Source: Zygnema cylindricum
Taxonomy: Eukaryota; Streptophyta; Zygnematophyceae; Zygnematales; Zygnemataceae
Length of the DNA stretch: 60,000 nucleotides
Direction: 5' to 3'
Assembly: GCA_037447655.1 (NCBI GenBank)
Contig: JBBHKE010002842.1
Location: 126,001-186,000, forward strand
The notes under the pieces were generated by a model that saw only the letters and a program-made list of their open reading frames with translations, searched no databases and was not told the origin of the DNA. Both the position numbers and the translations under genes were made by a program. Every line of letters begins with the position of its first letter. Position 1 is the first letter of the stretch. Of this stretch, positions 41,590 to 53,339 are shown piece by piece.

Positions 41590-43010
41590 CAGTAGAACGC
41601 AACCAAAAGACTAGGTGGAGGACTCCTTGGACCCCCAAAATTCAAACGTTTGTCGCGCACACTGACGAAGGAAGTCATCGAAGAACTTGTCCAAAGATCC
41701 AAAAATCTCCACTGCAAAAGGAACAAACTGGTCTGACGGGTCGCGGCGAGCATAGTCTCTTTCTTTTGAAGTTGCTAGGTCCGGGGACTCCACACCTGTT
41801 GCAAAGCCGCGCGAGATGAAATGTGTGACCCACTCGGATCCGTGAGGACCACATCGCCAAGCGTCCACCCATTACCATGAAGAAAAACCAAGTCAACCCG
41901 AGGGCTCCGACCACACTTGGATTGGGGCCGAGGTGGAACAATATGAGAAACCTCACGTTTGACGGTGTAGCCTGCCTCGGCGCCAATGGTAGCAATGGCA
42001 TCTCACACCAAATCATGCGCAACAATGCGCCCCCCCCCATGCGAGCAACGAAGCAAATGGATTTCTTCAACATCAATGGTTTGGTTGCAAACGCACCGAG
42101 GCCCCCCTAAAAGTGGAGGGTGAGGCAAACCCAACCGCAAACGTAGAGCATAGGTAAATTGGTCAGATGATAGACGAAGTGTCGAAAAGGTTGGTGTTGC
42201 TTGTAGCCACGCACCAGCCCCAGGCACAGAACACGAACGTAAACGATCACGCGCTTGAGCAAAAGGTAGCGCCTCTAAGAGGTTTGCAAAATCAGCGGCG
42301 GCCACTTGCTCAAATATACGTTGTTGAAGTTGGAAGTTAGTGTCGGCCATGAGGGATTGAAAAGGTGGAACTTGGTTTTGAGCGTCCGGAGGTAGTAGCG
42401 CACGAGCTCAAAGGAGAGCTTGTTGAAATGGAAATAGTCCGTCTTCCACTTTAGAGACAACTTGCGCAAGAATGGGGACATCATCCACAATGAAACGAGA
42501 AGTGATGTTAGGAACCACCAAGGCCCAACTACCCAAATATGTTGCTGGCGCAACTTTTCCCACGGAAATCAAACCTAACCCGCCGTTGGAAATTGGGAGG
42601 CTGGCTTTTTGTTGACGAGCAAGTGGCCCCTCCGGACGATCAAAAATACCATGACCAACGAGGTGGTGTAGTAAACCCAAAAGATTGTCATCAAAATCCT
42701 TAAGGGAAGACAAAAATGAAGTCGTGGGTGGTAAAGTCCGTGCAATATAAAGAGGGCGCTGAGCAAAACAACGGATCAAGATCGAAAACGCCACTTGTGA
42801 GTCCGGCAGCTTAGGGAGGTCGTCGCTATGAGTAAGGTCTTCCAACAGCGTATCTTGAACTACTTGGTTGGTAAAAGGAGCACCAATAGGGCAACCTAAA
42901 TCCTTTATACCCTCATCTTGGGATGCAAGACAAAAAACGTTGGGGAGCGGGCAATCCGACGGCAAACCTCGTGGGCACCAAGCCACACACTTAGATGGTT
43001 TAACTGAGAG
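41590..43010 (-). pseudogene. Non-LTR retroelement pol remnant (RT C-terminus plus endonuclease-like end)
   Basis: Minus-strand pieces in changing frames give, in order: VKPSKCVAWCPRG and LGCPIGAPFTNQV (post-palm RT); ARQQKASLPISNGGLGLIS (a conserved motif of LINE-type RTs); a Cys-His cluster (RCVCNQTIDVEEIHLLRCSH, then GGG); and a tail with VDLV, GDVVLTDP and FVPFAVEIFG. That tail looks like a restriction-like endonuclease as in R2/NeSL-type elements. The subtype is inferred. At least three frame changes show it is dead, and the 5' part including the RT active site is absent. Confidence 0.75.
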
Positions 43011-43032
43011 CCAGATTCAATGATTTTTTCAT

Positions 43033-43115
43033 TGTTTTAAACAGTTTAGTGTATGAAATGTGTCATTCGATGAATTATACACTGTTTCAAACAGTGTAGT
43101 GTATGAAATGTGTCA
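43033..43115. repeat. Two-copy direct repeat
   Basis: AACAGTNTAGTGTATGAAAT with GTGTCAN occurs twice about 45-50 bp apart. No function was assigned. Confidence 0.6.
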
Positions 43116-43119
43116 GTCC

Positions 43120-45063
43120 GTACTAAAACTGCTCATGAATTCGTACAGACGTACATAATGTCAGATAAAGGCGTCGACACGGGGAATTGAGTGCGTCGTT
43201 ACGGAAAAGCGCACCCATATTTAAAATTTTATTCCCCAGTGATAAATACGGGGAAAAATCACGCGAACATGTTTTCACATGTTTAAACGTCTGATATGTG
43301 AACACGGGTTATACCGGCTACACTATGAGGGAAAAGTGTATCCAAATTAGCGTTAGTGAATAAAGTAGAGTATTTTTTTTGGCGAAGGGCCTTACCCAAA
43401 TTAGAGTTGATAACACTAATAGTTTTTTTACACTAATTGTTTTTTTTATACTAATTATTTTTTATTGAGCTGTTGTACCCAAAATCAACTTTATTTTTAA
43501 GATGAACTCCCATATGTGGATCACTGAATTCCCTCTTGGTGACGATGAAGAAACCTAAGTTAAAAACCAACAGTTAAGAAAATAAAATGCTATTAGGGCG
43601 GATTCTCGTTACGAGCATATTTAAGTCTGTTTCTCGACGTGTAAGGGCTCATTTCGCACGAGGTCAAAAACAAGATTGTACAGAGAAGTTATTTGGTAAA
43701 AAATAAAAAAATTACAAGTTGCTTGCTATATTCGCAAGGAACTTGCTCTTTTGAACACAGTATCTGAACATTGATAAAACAAGCTAGATGTCACGTAGAT
43801 GCCACGTCGGACTTTATTAGTATCTTCAAATTTTAGCGACATGAGTGGATCGAAGGAAGACTCGGAAGTCGGAATAGCTGAAGAGAGATAAGTATTCGCT
43901 TCCCATTGGACCGACAAACCGACACTCCGACACTTTTCATTCGATAGACAATAATAGTCGCGGGCGACCCGGTGCTTTGCCCTTTGGTTGCCTAGGGCCC
44001 TTTTGCTTTTGTACACGCGGACCAATAGGAGTGTCACAATTTGTCGTAGGAGTTACATGTACTCGACGTATCAATCCGTATTCGGTAGTGTACGGATATT
44101 GAGAACACGTCAACGTGGCGTGATGTGACGGGATCGAACGCGCAAAAATGAAAAGTACGATACTGTATGTTACTCTTCTCGTATTGATAACACGATATGT
44201 TGGCGTGACGTCAAAATTTGTCTGGCGTTTATCATATCACTACAACCACGCGAAATACAACAAATACAATTGTACGGCTGGCGGAATCACAAAAAAGTAC
44301 ATGGTTGTCGATGTACTTGTGATCTATTAGTTTGTATTTGACTATTTGTAGATATTAGCCGTACATCTGATGAACCGAACCAGAAAAAGTGGCCAGCCAC
44401 GCATGGATCCTGGCCGTCGGAGGTAGACCTATTCGCACTTTGATTAGTTCGCGGTTTCGATAACAAAATCTTATACTTTTATACCAAAACGGTAATACAG
44501 TACAGTACAGCGGGGGTTTGAGTTTTCGTTGTTGTCTGTCTAGCAGTCTGTCTGCCAGTGACATTTTCCATATCCGTGACTTTTTCCACTTTCGTGATTG
44601 GCTGCTTGCACAAACGACGGAAAAGTCGCACAATGGCGGTGGCAAAGAAAACAAAGCTGCCCCGCAAAACTGTACGTTATAGGGCCGACATTGGCATCAC
44701 TACAATTTGGAGTGACGTCATTTAGCGTCGACGACACTTTTTGCGGTTTCCAAACGATACATTTTGTTGGCGGTACGGTAAGATGTATCGCTAAGGGTGT
44801 ACTACGGAAGTTACACGACCGGTTTCGAAACGTTGTATTGTACCGGCGGTACGGAAATGTTTTACTAATGTCCTACTTTGGAGGTTTGACGGTCGGTGTG
44901 GTCGCCGGTGTCATGATTTGGTACAATTGTCGGTTCGTATTTGTACTTCGACGACGAATCGACGACGGTTCTCGTTCGTAAACTCAATCAACGGCAAATC
45001 GTCGGTGACGTTCGGTTTTGAAATGTTTTCCGGCGATTCTTGTTCGTAAAGTCAAACGACGGC
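43120..45063. other. Intergenic, MITE remnants
   Basis: MITE-like AATTAGCGTTAGTGAATAA pieces at 43340-43460. Open frames at 43726-44037 (minus) and 44598-44981 (plus) match nothing recognised and are not called. Confidence 0.35.
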
Positions 45064-45518
45064 ATGGGTCCACTTTCTTGTCAACGAAGGAGGATCACTG
45101 TAGACATGAAAGACTTACAAGTCGGGCAAAGTTATGAAGGCAAAGTGGTATGCTCTCCTATTTGACTCTTTGTATCTAGTCACCAAGAAATTATTAGGTC
45201 AATCTGCTTTGATTTTACTTGACTGAAGAATTTGAGCACAACTTGGTAAGTCGCAGCTAACAATTAGATGTCACAGTTTATTTATTTTTGCATCTTTTCA
45301 TATGTGTGTGATGCAAATTTTGGCTTCTTCACTTCAAGCTACTCGCTTTTCTGAAACTAATGAATTCCATCATTTAGATTATGAGAATTTGGTGTCTTCG
45401 GATTCTGTTTACATACTGCTTATCTTGTCCCTGGTTGCAGAAAGCAATCGTAGCTTACGACTGTTTTGTGGACATTGGAACATTCACAGACGGTTTGGTC
45501 CATATATCTGAGTTATCG
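45064..45518 (+). pseudogene. S1-domain gene fragment, plastid EF-Ts-like
   Basis: Two exons, 45064-45147 (or from the Met at 45106) and 45441-45518, join in phase 0 across a GT-AG intron. They encode VGQSYEGKV then KAIVAYDCFVDIGTFTDGLV and HISELS, the first half of an S1 RNA-binding fold. FTDGLVH is characteristic of the S1 repeats in plant plastid EF-Ts (PSRP-7 polyprotein). A good donor follows (TCG|GTAAGA), but no exon for the second half of the domain was found in the next 6 kb. It is read as a fragment; a very long intron cannot be excluded. Confidence 0.6.
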
Positions 45519-46429
45519 GTAAGATTAATTTGAAGTATTGACATCTGATGTCGATAGTCTATAATAGTGTTAGAAAACAGCTAGTCTTTTGTATGCAATC
45601 TGCACAACCAACATGGTTTTTCATCCATGCTAAATAATTTATACGCTTTTTTGTTGGATGGTGTCTTTTTCTCATTCAATTTCCTCTTGCTTGTGCAGTA
45701 CACCTATAGCGTTAATAGACCTTGAGTTGTTATAGCGTTAATAACACTAATTTAGTGACTAACAGTGCTATTAATACTATTTTTTTCTTCTTAATGCTCA
45801 TTCTTTAAATAGTTACAAACAGACATTCCTTTTTAACTATATTAGGATCAATAACACTATATAAACCCCCCGCGTATAATTTGTTACCCCAGTAATGATT
45901 GATTGTGTACATGGTGATGCAGGTGTTTGCTTTATTTCTGATCTAGCAAGTGAAGGTTTCCTTCGATTAAGAAAGTTTTGCACGCCTAAATTAGGTATTC
46001 CTACCTGTTAAACCGTTTGAATGTTATATTTATCCGCTAATTGTTGTTTGTTTTTCTGCGTTTGTTACTATATATTGTCGTCCTTTGAACTTGGCTCTGA
46101 CATGGTGGCAAGGTCCTTCTTTCAATTATTTTTTATCTTTCTCTTTTCTTGTGTTTCCACCTCACTTTATGAAAATGAAAGGAGCATATGAAGACAAGCA
46201 ACATTATTTTTTTAAGTGTGAATGAGAGTTTTGAGTTTAAATATTATAATTATGTCCATTGATATTATTAGAATTTTGAGTTTTAAGGTTTATACATTTA
46301 TAAGGTTTACATCTATATAATACCGTCAGGAAAATTGCTGAACCAGCTTTGAAAATGTATGTTTTTGCTCAAGAATTCGACTGGGAATTGTGTATAGGTG
46401 CATCAGATCCTTAATGTTGTCAAGGCAAA

Positions 46430-46885
46430 ATTAAATGTTATGTAAAATATTGTTAGAATGCGATCTAATATACTATTTATAATGCATTATCTATAATGCC
46501 ATTTTTAATGTTATTATCTAAAATGTTATCTAAAATGTTATCTAAATTTATAAGATAATATTATTAGATTGTTATCTAGAATTTTATCTTCAATGTTATA
46601 GAAAATTTTATAAGAACATAATCTAGAATGTTACCTAAAATGTCACCCAGAGTGTCATCTAAAACGCTATCTAATATGTTACTGAAAATGGTATTATAAC
46701 GTTATCTCAATGTTATCTAAAATGGTATCGAAAATGTTATTTGATGATTATTTAAAATGTTATTAGAATATTATTTGAACGTTATATGAATTTTATCCAA
46801 AATGTTACCCAGAATGTTATCTATTCTTTCTTATAATATTATTAAAAATGTTATCTAAAACGTTTTTAAAAATATTATCTAGATT
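46430..46885. repeat. AATGTTATCTAAA degenerate tandem repeat
   Basis: Many units of about 11-14 bp with the core ATGTTATCTA. AT-rich and non-coding. Confidence 0.85.
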
Positions 46886-46933
46886 TGGGAGGGTTATTTT
46901 CTTACTGGAGGGTGAGAGGGAAACTATTGCCAG

Positions 46934-48343
46934 GTATGCCGTGATAGTCGGTGCTTTGGCCGCCCCCACAAGTACCCTCCTCGGATCTCTCCTTCTCTAG
47001 GTACTTTTTTCTATCTATATATGTTAAATCTTGTCAATTTTTTCAGTTTTATGCGAAGGCTTTTTATCTTTTTGTCATTTGTCAACGTTTTTGCACGTTT
47101 TTTATCGTTTTTTATCGTTTTTATCGTTTTTTACTAGTTTTATGCCATATTGTAACTATTAAATGTCGAGATTATCTAGCTAAAAATTTGGAGAATGAAG
47201 GTATATAGACACGAGCCGTACACTATTTGGATGATTTTTGTCAGAGAATAAAATATATAAATAACTTGAACTCCATTTTAGTTTGGTTTTCCCGCTTTTT
47301 TGTATGTCGCTTTACAAAGAGTCCCTCTCACTATATAGTGTGGTTATCTCCTTTTTTATCGAATTGTGCTTTTTTAGGAAAACATTGCACCTTATTTAGT
47401 GTGGTTTAAACTGTACATCGATGCATGAGTGAGAGCCGAAAAAAAAATAAAAACCTAATGTGACCCATAAGTTGTTTTATTTACTCTCAGTTGACATATA
47501 ATATAACGTTGTCTGCAAAATAGCTTTATCAGTTGATCACGAATTAGTGTAGCCATTTTTTTTTTTGTTGTTGCTAATTTATAAACTTATTAAGGAGGTC
47601 AAGTTCTCACCACAAATTGAGAGGATTTTGTCTGAGTATACTTAGTATAGCATATTCCTCCGTTTTTGTTTCGATATTTTCATTATTTCATGTATAGCAT
47701 TCATGTTTTTGGCTTCTTTTATTTTACACATTTCCAAATATTATGCTCGATTTTTGTAAAACATATACAAAAAAAAACTTCGACGACTTGCATTTTGTCT
47801 ACACTACTTTAGTAAGAAATGGTCTGGTTTCCTCTCTTCTCCCCTTGTCTTTACATTTTTCGTCGTAATCCTAAATTACTTTTGTGACTAGTAATAACAT
47901 GAATATCGGTCTTCATATCTAAATCACAAAAACAGTGGTCGGGTTTCTCCGATAATGTATGTTTCTTTTTTCCACACTAATTACTATTTTTACATTGAGA
48001 TAGTATCGAAGGCTCCCCTGGTCACCGATAACTGATTTCTCAATTTTGATTTTCGATTTCCAATTTCAAGTTTCTGAGTATCTGAAAACTTGATTTTGTT
48101 TTCGATTTTTGTATTTTGATTATTGACTTTGTTAATTTTTGATTATTGATGTCTGATTTTTCATATTTGGTTGTCCGAACGCAGCCTCGTATCCTTTTGG
48201 TGATGGGACGTGACGGTTTTCTCCCCGTCTGGATATGTCGAGTCCACACTAATTTCGATGTGCTGATCAAGACCACCATTATCAAGGGCTTTATGGCGGC
48301 AACCATTTTCTTCTTTATGGGTATCGACCAGCTCACAGGAATG
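46934..48343 (+). pseudogene. Cationic amino-acid transporter (CAT2-4-like) fragment
   Basis: Two exons were found. The first, 46934-47000, encodes YAVIVGALAAPTSTLLGSLL plus L. The second, 48185-48343 (53 codons, phase 0 at both ends), encodes PRILLVMGRDGFLPV and continues to FFFMGIDQLTGM. Together they match two adjoining membrane segments of plant vacuolar-type CAT2/3/4 (APC superfamily), where the junction reads QPRIL. Here the last codon of the first exon is TAG where that family has Gln, consistent with CAG to TAG. No other CAT exons are visible, so this is a broken fragment. Confidence 0.7.
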
Positions 48344-48786
48344 GTAATGTGGTCTATCACCTCGGTCATTGGTTCATAAGACCAGAAAAAGAGTAAACGT
48401 AAAAAATTAGATAACAAAGCTTCGGGTCAGTTTTTAATAAGCACACATTTTCGTGGAAACCATGTTGTTTTTTCCGCCATTGTTTGAATTCGATACTTCG
48501 AATGTACTCATATTTGTCGTCATCTGAACGCATTTTGGCGTTTTCGTCTTTTCGACCCCCGGGTAAGAGACCCCCAACCTCCTGTAATTCTAGATTTCAA
48601 ACAGCCGAAACCGCTCTCTAAATTCCTCCCATTGATCCGCCAAATCCAACGGCCCAGATCTCTCCCAAAAGACCTTTCACGCTACGACTGCTCGGATCGG
48701 TCCTGTCTTCCAATCCGTATCCTCCCTCCCTCCCTCCCTCCCTCCAACTCCTCCTAAAAATCAAAAAAAAAATCTCCCCCCCCCCT

Positions 48787-48787
<1 letters not shown>

Positions 48788-48832
<45 letters not shown>
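48788..48832 (+). repeat. 45-base poly-C tract
   Basis: An uninterrupted C run ends two bases before an ATG (48835). Gly-rich minus-strand frames here are artefacts. It resembles the C tract at 27990. Confidence 0.95.
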
Positions 48833-48834
<2 letters not shown>

Positions 48835-49084
48835 ATGTCTCCCAACAAAATGGTCGTCGCCGGCTTTATGGCCCTCGTCGATGAGCTCCTCGCTCTTGTG
48901 GGCTCCGTGAGTGCCGCCGGTCTGGGCGTGGTCGCCGATCGTCGTCGCTGCTGGTCGTCTGGTGCGTCTGCAGCCGCTGTTCGAGGAGGTGCGCGACGCG
49001 CGCAGTCTTGTGCCGCCGGCGGCCGCCGTCAGCTTCCTGCTCAAGGAGGCGTTCAGGCACGCGCAGGGGATGAACAGCTATATC

Positions 49085-49790
49085 TTACCGTTATATTTGA
49101 CAGCTAGTTATAAGTGTTATATTTTATTTTTTATGATAGTTGATATATGTAACTGTTGCATTATACTTAGCAGAACAACTTTATCTGGATGTTATATTTT
49201 ATTAATTATAACAATTATATCTAACTTGTATACTATGTTAATTATTACACTATAATAAACAATTACATAATTAACAGTTATATCTAATTGTTATTTTGTA
49301 TGTATTACAACTTTAATATCTATGTGTTAATTATTACAATGTTAACTAACTATGACATTATATATTGTAAGATTTTATCTAAACAGTTATATCTAACTGC
49401 TATACTATACATATTATACACGTTTAATCTATTATTAGAGTTACAACTAGTTAGATATTATATATAGTCTAACTATTATAATGTGTTAATTATTAGTGTT
49501 AACTATTTATTACATTATATTTTTTATAACAGTTTACATTATATTTATCTTAACAGTTTAAATTAACTGTTATACTATACATATTATAACAGTTGTATCT
49601 AACCGTTATATTATGTTAAAAATTACAAGCATAAAAAAAAATTACATTATAGTAATTACAACAGTTGAAACTAACTGTCATATTATATATATTATGACAA
49701 TTATATCTAACCATTACATTATGTTTATTATAATTATTATTAGTATACATTACAACTATAACAGTAGTTGTGACAGTAGTTTCATATATT
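49085..49790. repeat. AT-rich degenerate repeat
   Basis: Units built from TATATCTAACNGTTATA and ACATATTATAACAGT recur through about 700 bp, inside what would be the large intron of the UND-like fragment. Confidence 0.7.
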
Positions 49791-49837
49791 ATACTTTAAC
49801 TATTATTATACACATTATTTATATTATAACTCCTAAT

Positions 49838-49937
49838 GCTGATGATGATGATGATGATGATGATGATGTTGATGTTGATGATGATGATGTAATGATGTTG
49901 ATGATGATAACGATGATGATAACAATGATGACGATGT

Positions 49938-49978
<41 letters not shown>

Positions 49979-50059
49979 TTGATGATGATGTAATGATGAT
50001 GATGATGTAATGTTGATGATGATGATCATGTAATGATGATGATCATGTAATGATGATGG

Positions 50060-50094
<35 letters not shown>

Positions 50095-50146
50095 TTGATG
50101 ATGAAGATGATGATGATAATGATGATGATGATGATGATGATGATGT

Positions 50147-50177
<31 letters not shown>

Positions 50178-50393
50178 AATGATGATGATGATGTTGATGA
50201 TGGTGATGTAATGATGATGATTATGATGATGTAATGATGATGATGATAACGATGATGATAACAATGATGACGATGACGATGATGAAGATGATGATGATAA
50301 TGATGATGATGATGATGATGGTGATAATGATGATGATGATGTTGATGATGTTGATGATGAAGATGATGATGATGATGATGATGATGAAGATGT
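49838..50393. repeat. (GAT)n trinucleotide array
   Basis: About 550 bases of ATG/GAT triplets with scattered GTAAT and GAAGAT interruptions. Poly-His, poly-Ser and poly-Asp translations are artefacts. It ends 60 bp before the acceptor of the 50457 exon. Confidence 0.95.
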
Positions 50394-51268
50394 TCCTTTG
50401 TATGTAAAAAGAAGAAGAATTTTTTGAAAAAAATGACATTTTTTTTTTTCATGTAGGTCTTCCTTCGAAATTTTCAAAACAAATTCCATTACAAATTGGA
50501 AAGTTTTGCAAAAACTGCAACAATAATTCCTAAACGAATAAAGGTAAGAATCTCTTATTATTAAAATTAACAAATAAATTTTTTTTTTTGACCAATCACA
50601 CTTTTAAAAAACATAATATATAAACTTGTGTTTCATTTTTTTTTTTAAATAATTGTAACTTTGTCTTGTAAAATTGATATTATTACAACTATTACTTATA
50701 CAGACGCTTAGCTAGAGTTTTTTAACTAATACACACAAATTTTTAACTTTGGTGTTTCTTTGTACAGGTGGAAAGCAACGAGTCAACTTAGTGTGACAAA
50801 CACCAAAGGACAAAGGACCCCATCTTCAACAAGTATCGATAATAGAAGAATATTTTTATTCCTATAACTAAGGGAACAATTTTTTCTGTGTTTTTTATAT
50901 ATATAGTTTTTTATAATTTTTTTTTTCAAAGATGTTAGTGTGTAGGGATTTTAGAAGCTTGAATAGCATTTTATCTTTACTTCATTAAAAGTTTAAAGGG
51001 TTAGATTTACACCCAATTCAGGGTTCTATATTTTTTTTAGTCCTTTAAATATTATAGGCTATGTATATCAAAGTATTTGTCACGTTTGATACTTGTTTAT
51101 TTCAAGTAATATTATAAAAAAAAAACAAAGTCATCAAAGTATGACAAACCAAAGTATTCAAAGTATGACCACAACAAAGTATTCAAAACAAACAAAGTAC
51201 TCAAAGTATGACCACAACAAAGTATTCAAAGTATTCTATTGTATTGTATACCAATGTTTGTAATGTTG

Positions 51269-51719
51269 GTCAGCCTTTGAGCTGATAATGATGTTCAACA
51301 ACTTTCTTAGTCTTTAGACTAAGAGAGTTGATAAAAAAAAAAAAAACCCAAAGTATCAATGTAATTTAACATTCAAAAATTATGTTTGTAATGTTTGTCA
51401 GCTTCGAGCTGATAATGATGTTCAGGCAACCTCTAAGTCTAATGACTAAAATGGTTGATAAAAAAAAAAAAAAACTAAAACTAAGTATTAAAGTTATCAA
51501 AAAAATAAAAAAAAAATAAGTGATTGGATTGTTAGTCAGCCTTTGAGCTGATAATGATGTTTATGCAAGAATCTTAGTCTACGACTAAGTTGCTTGATCG
51601 GAAACACAAAAAGTACTTAAAGTAATAAACAAAAAAAGAACAATTTGTAGTGTTAGTCAGCCATCGAGCTGATATTGATGTTGTTCCAACCTTCTAGGTC
51701 ATTGGACTAAGATGGTTGA
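51269..51719 (+). ncRNA. Four tandem two-hairpin units, candidate structured RNA
   Basis: Units at 51269-51330, 51398-51458, 51535-51598 and 51656-51719, spaced 121-137 bp, share one layout. Hairpin 1 is TCAGC-loop-GCTGA with variable loop. A linker follows (TAATGATGTT in three units, TATTGATGTT in the fourth). Hairpin 2 has a stem of up to 14 bp built around TAGTC/GACTA. The outer pairs of hairpin 2 vary in a compensatory way (CAACT/AGTTG, CAACC/GGTTG, CAAG/CTTG), which suggests selection on structure. A-rich runs follow units 1 and 2. Transcription is not shown; it could be a satellite with palindromes. Confidence 0.45.
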
Positions 51720-52796
51720 ATCCTAGTTAGGTCTGATACTTTTTCTTTCTTAGTTATGTCATCAAGGTTGTATTGTGTTTATTTATTCTGTTTGTGTTTT
51801 TTTTTGTTTTCTTCTTTTGTACTATTATGTATTGATAAAAAAATATAAAAAATATAAACGCAACACCTTAATATAATAATCAAAAACCAATACTTTTCTA
51901 CTTAAACAAATAATGGTTCCACAATGCTAACGGTTTAGTGTGAATACTAAATTTAACATTAAAATATTTAATACTACACTATATATTCAATCCATTCATT
52001 CATATTGTTCATAAGAAAAAGACGCACGCTCAAATCAATAGGAAACTTTTACGCTTAGTTAAACGCCTTACATGATCAATATGCGAATTAAACAATCCAC
52101 TTAGTTTCGTCATCTCCTTTTGCATACATAACGCGTCATACTATTTAGTCCGTCAGGTCAACTTATTTCCGCGTTACATACTCTATTATTATATGCATTG
52201 GACTCAAAAAATAAAAACAATGATTTATTATCGAATAATCTACTATTATTTTGCATTAGGTTCAAAAATTAAAAACAATGATTAGTTTTTGCCATTGGAA
52301 CAAAATTTAACAATCGCCAAAAAAAAATCGCCAAAAAAACCTTAGACTCTAATAACGATTCGCGCAGTAATGGGTGTCTTGTGACGCAACCATGCAAGTG
52401 AAGTCAAGATGATATCGTATTCGTGCAAAGTAAGACCAATAAGTTAGGTCTTGCTTTTTTCTTTTGAACGACCAGTTTAGATATTATAAGCACCAAGCAT
52501 GAGAACTTATCCTTGATCATGCGGAAGATAACGCGACTCGCCCAGCAGTCAAGTCCGTTAGTCCCGCCGATTTTTGGCGTGCGGAAAACCTATTAGTAAA
52601 CCATGTAAAGAATGGAAAGTACGATTTCCGAGTGTTTAGCAGGTAAGTGCAAATGAAAATGACTGACCTCTGGACATCTTGTATCCAATTGGTTAAATAG
52701 CAGAACTGCAATTCTGATTGGAAATGAACGGCGTAGACTGACGTAGTTCAAATGACGAACTTCGGAACTGCACGCGTGATCTATCTAGATCATTTC
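51720..52796. other. Intergenic, no gene seen
   Basis: AT-rich. CCAAAAAAA is duplicated at 52317-52340. No supported gene or RNA. Confidence 0.4.
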
Positions 52797-52798
52797 TG

Positions 52799-52985
52799 TA
52801 CTATCATGTCGGCAGAATTGACGCGAAGTAAAATAATATTTCAGCGGTACTATCATGTCGGCAGGAAGACCGGGTGAAAATGAACGACCACGTCATTATT
52901 TCACCGGTACTATCATGTCGGCAGGATGACCGCGGTGTAAACGAACACTACGTCATTATTTCAGCGGTACTATTATGTCGGCAGA
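52799..52985 (+). repeat. 60-bp minisatellite, four copies
   Basis: TACTATCATGTCGGCAG recurs at 52799, 52848, 52908 and 52968, with TTATTTCAGCGG before the later copies. The last period is exactly 60 bp. Confidence 0.85.
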
Positions 52986-53339
52986 ATACAACCTCGCGAA
53001 ATACAACAAATAACATTGTTCCACGTGTCTACTTTCATTACAACAAAATTCTACAATCATTCAACGGCTCACGATCTTACACCAAAAAAATCAACGATCA
53101 ATTCTCGTTGACACCAGAGACGAAGGCGACTACAATGCTTTCCCCTTTTAGAAAAAGGGCAAAGCAAAAAGGTTGATTGGACGGTGAAGATCGACTCAGT
53201 GAATCTTCGTGGAACAACTGTACTTTTGTGCCATGAGTACGGAGTCCTTTACTGGGTACTGTATCTTCGTACTACGAAGGACACGTCGTAATGTGATACT
53301 GACGACAGCGCATAATTTATTGTATTATTTACAGGATAC

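Larger units (their letters stand above)
48835..50791 (+). pseudogene. U-box protein N-terminal-domain-like fragment
   Basis: 48835-48906 encodes MSPNKMVVAGFMALVDELLA, then LVGS. In another frame, 48926-49089 encodes RLVRLQPLFEEVRDARSLVP and KEAFRHAQGMNSYI. This pattern resembles the UND helical domain N-terminal to U-box/ARM ubiquitin ligases (PUB family). The two parts need either a small intron (GTGAGT at 48907) or a frameshift. A later exon, 50457-50543 (FLRNFQNKFHYKLESFAKTA), ends in a good donor (AAG|GTAAGA), and a short last exon at 50768-50791 ends in TAG. No U-box or ARM repeats are seen. GC is far above its surroundings. The join is uncertain. Confidence 0.42.

Noticed and set aside
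48835-49107. Bacterial contamination or transfer for the GC-rich island
   Set aside because: The encoded pattern resembles a plant U-box N-terminal domain, and the segment lies among other plant exon fragments.
49796-50573. Poly-His, poly-Ser, poly-Ile and poly-Asp frames
   Set aside because: These are translations of the (GAT)n array in all frames, with no conserved domain.
51269-51719. Box C/D snoRNA or hammerhead interpretation of the hairpin units
   Set aside because: CUGA precedes UGAUG and no terminal stem with C and D boxes was found. The hammerhead core (CUGAUGA with GAAA) is missing.
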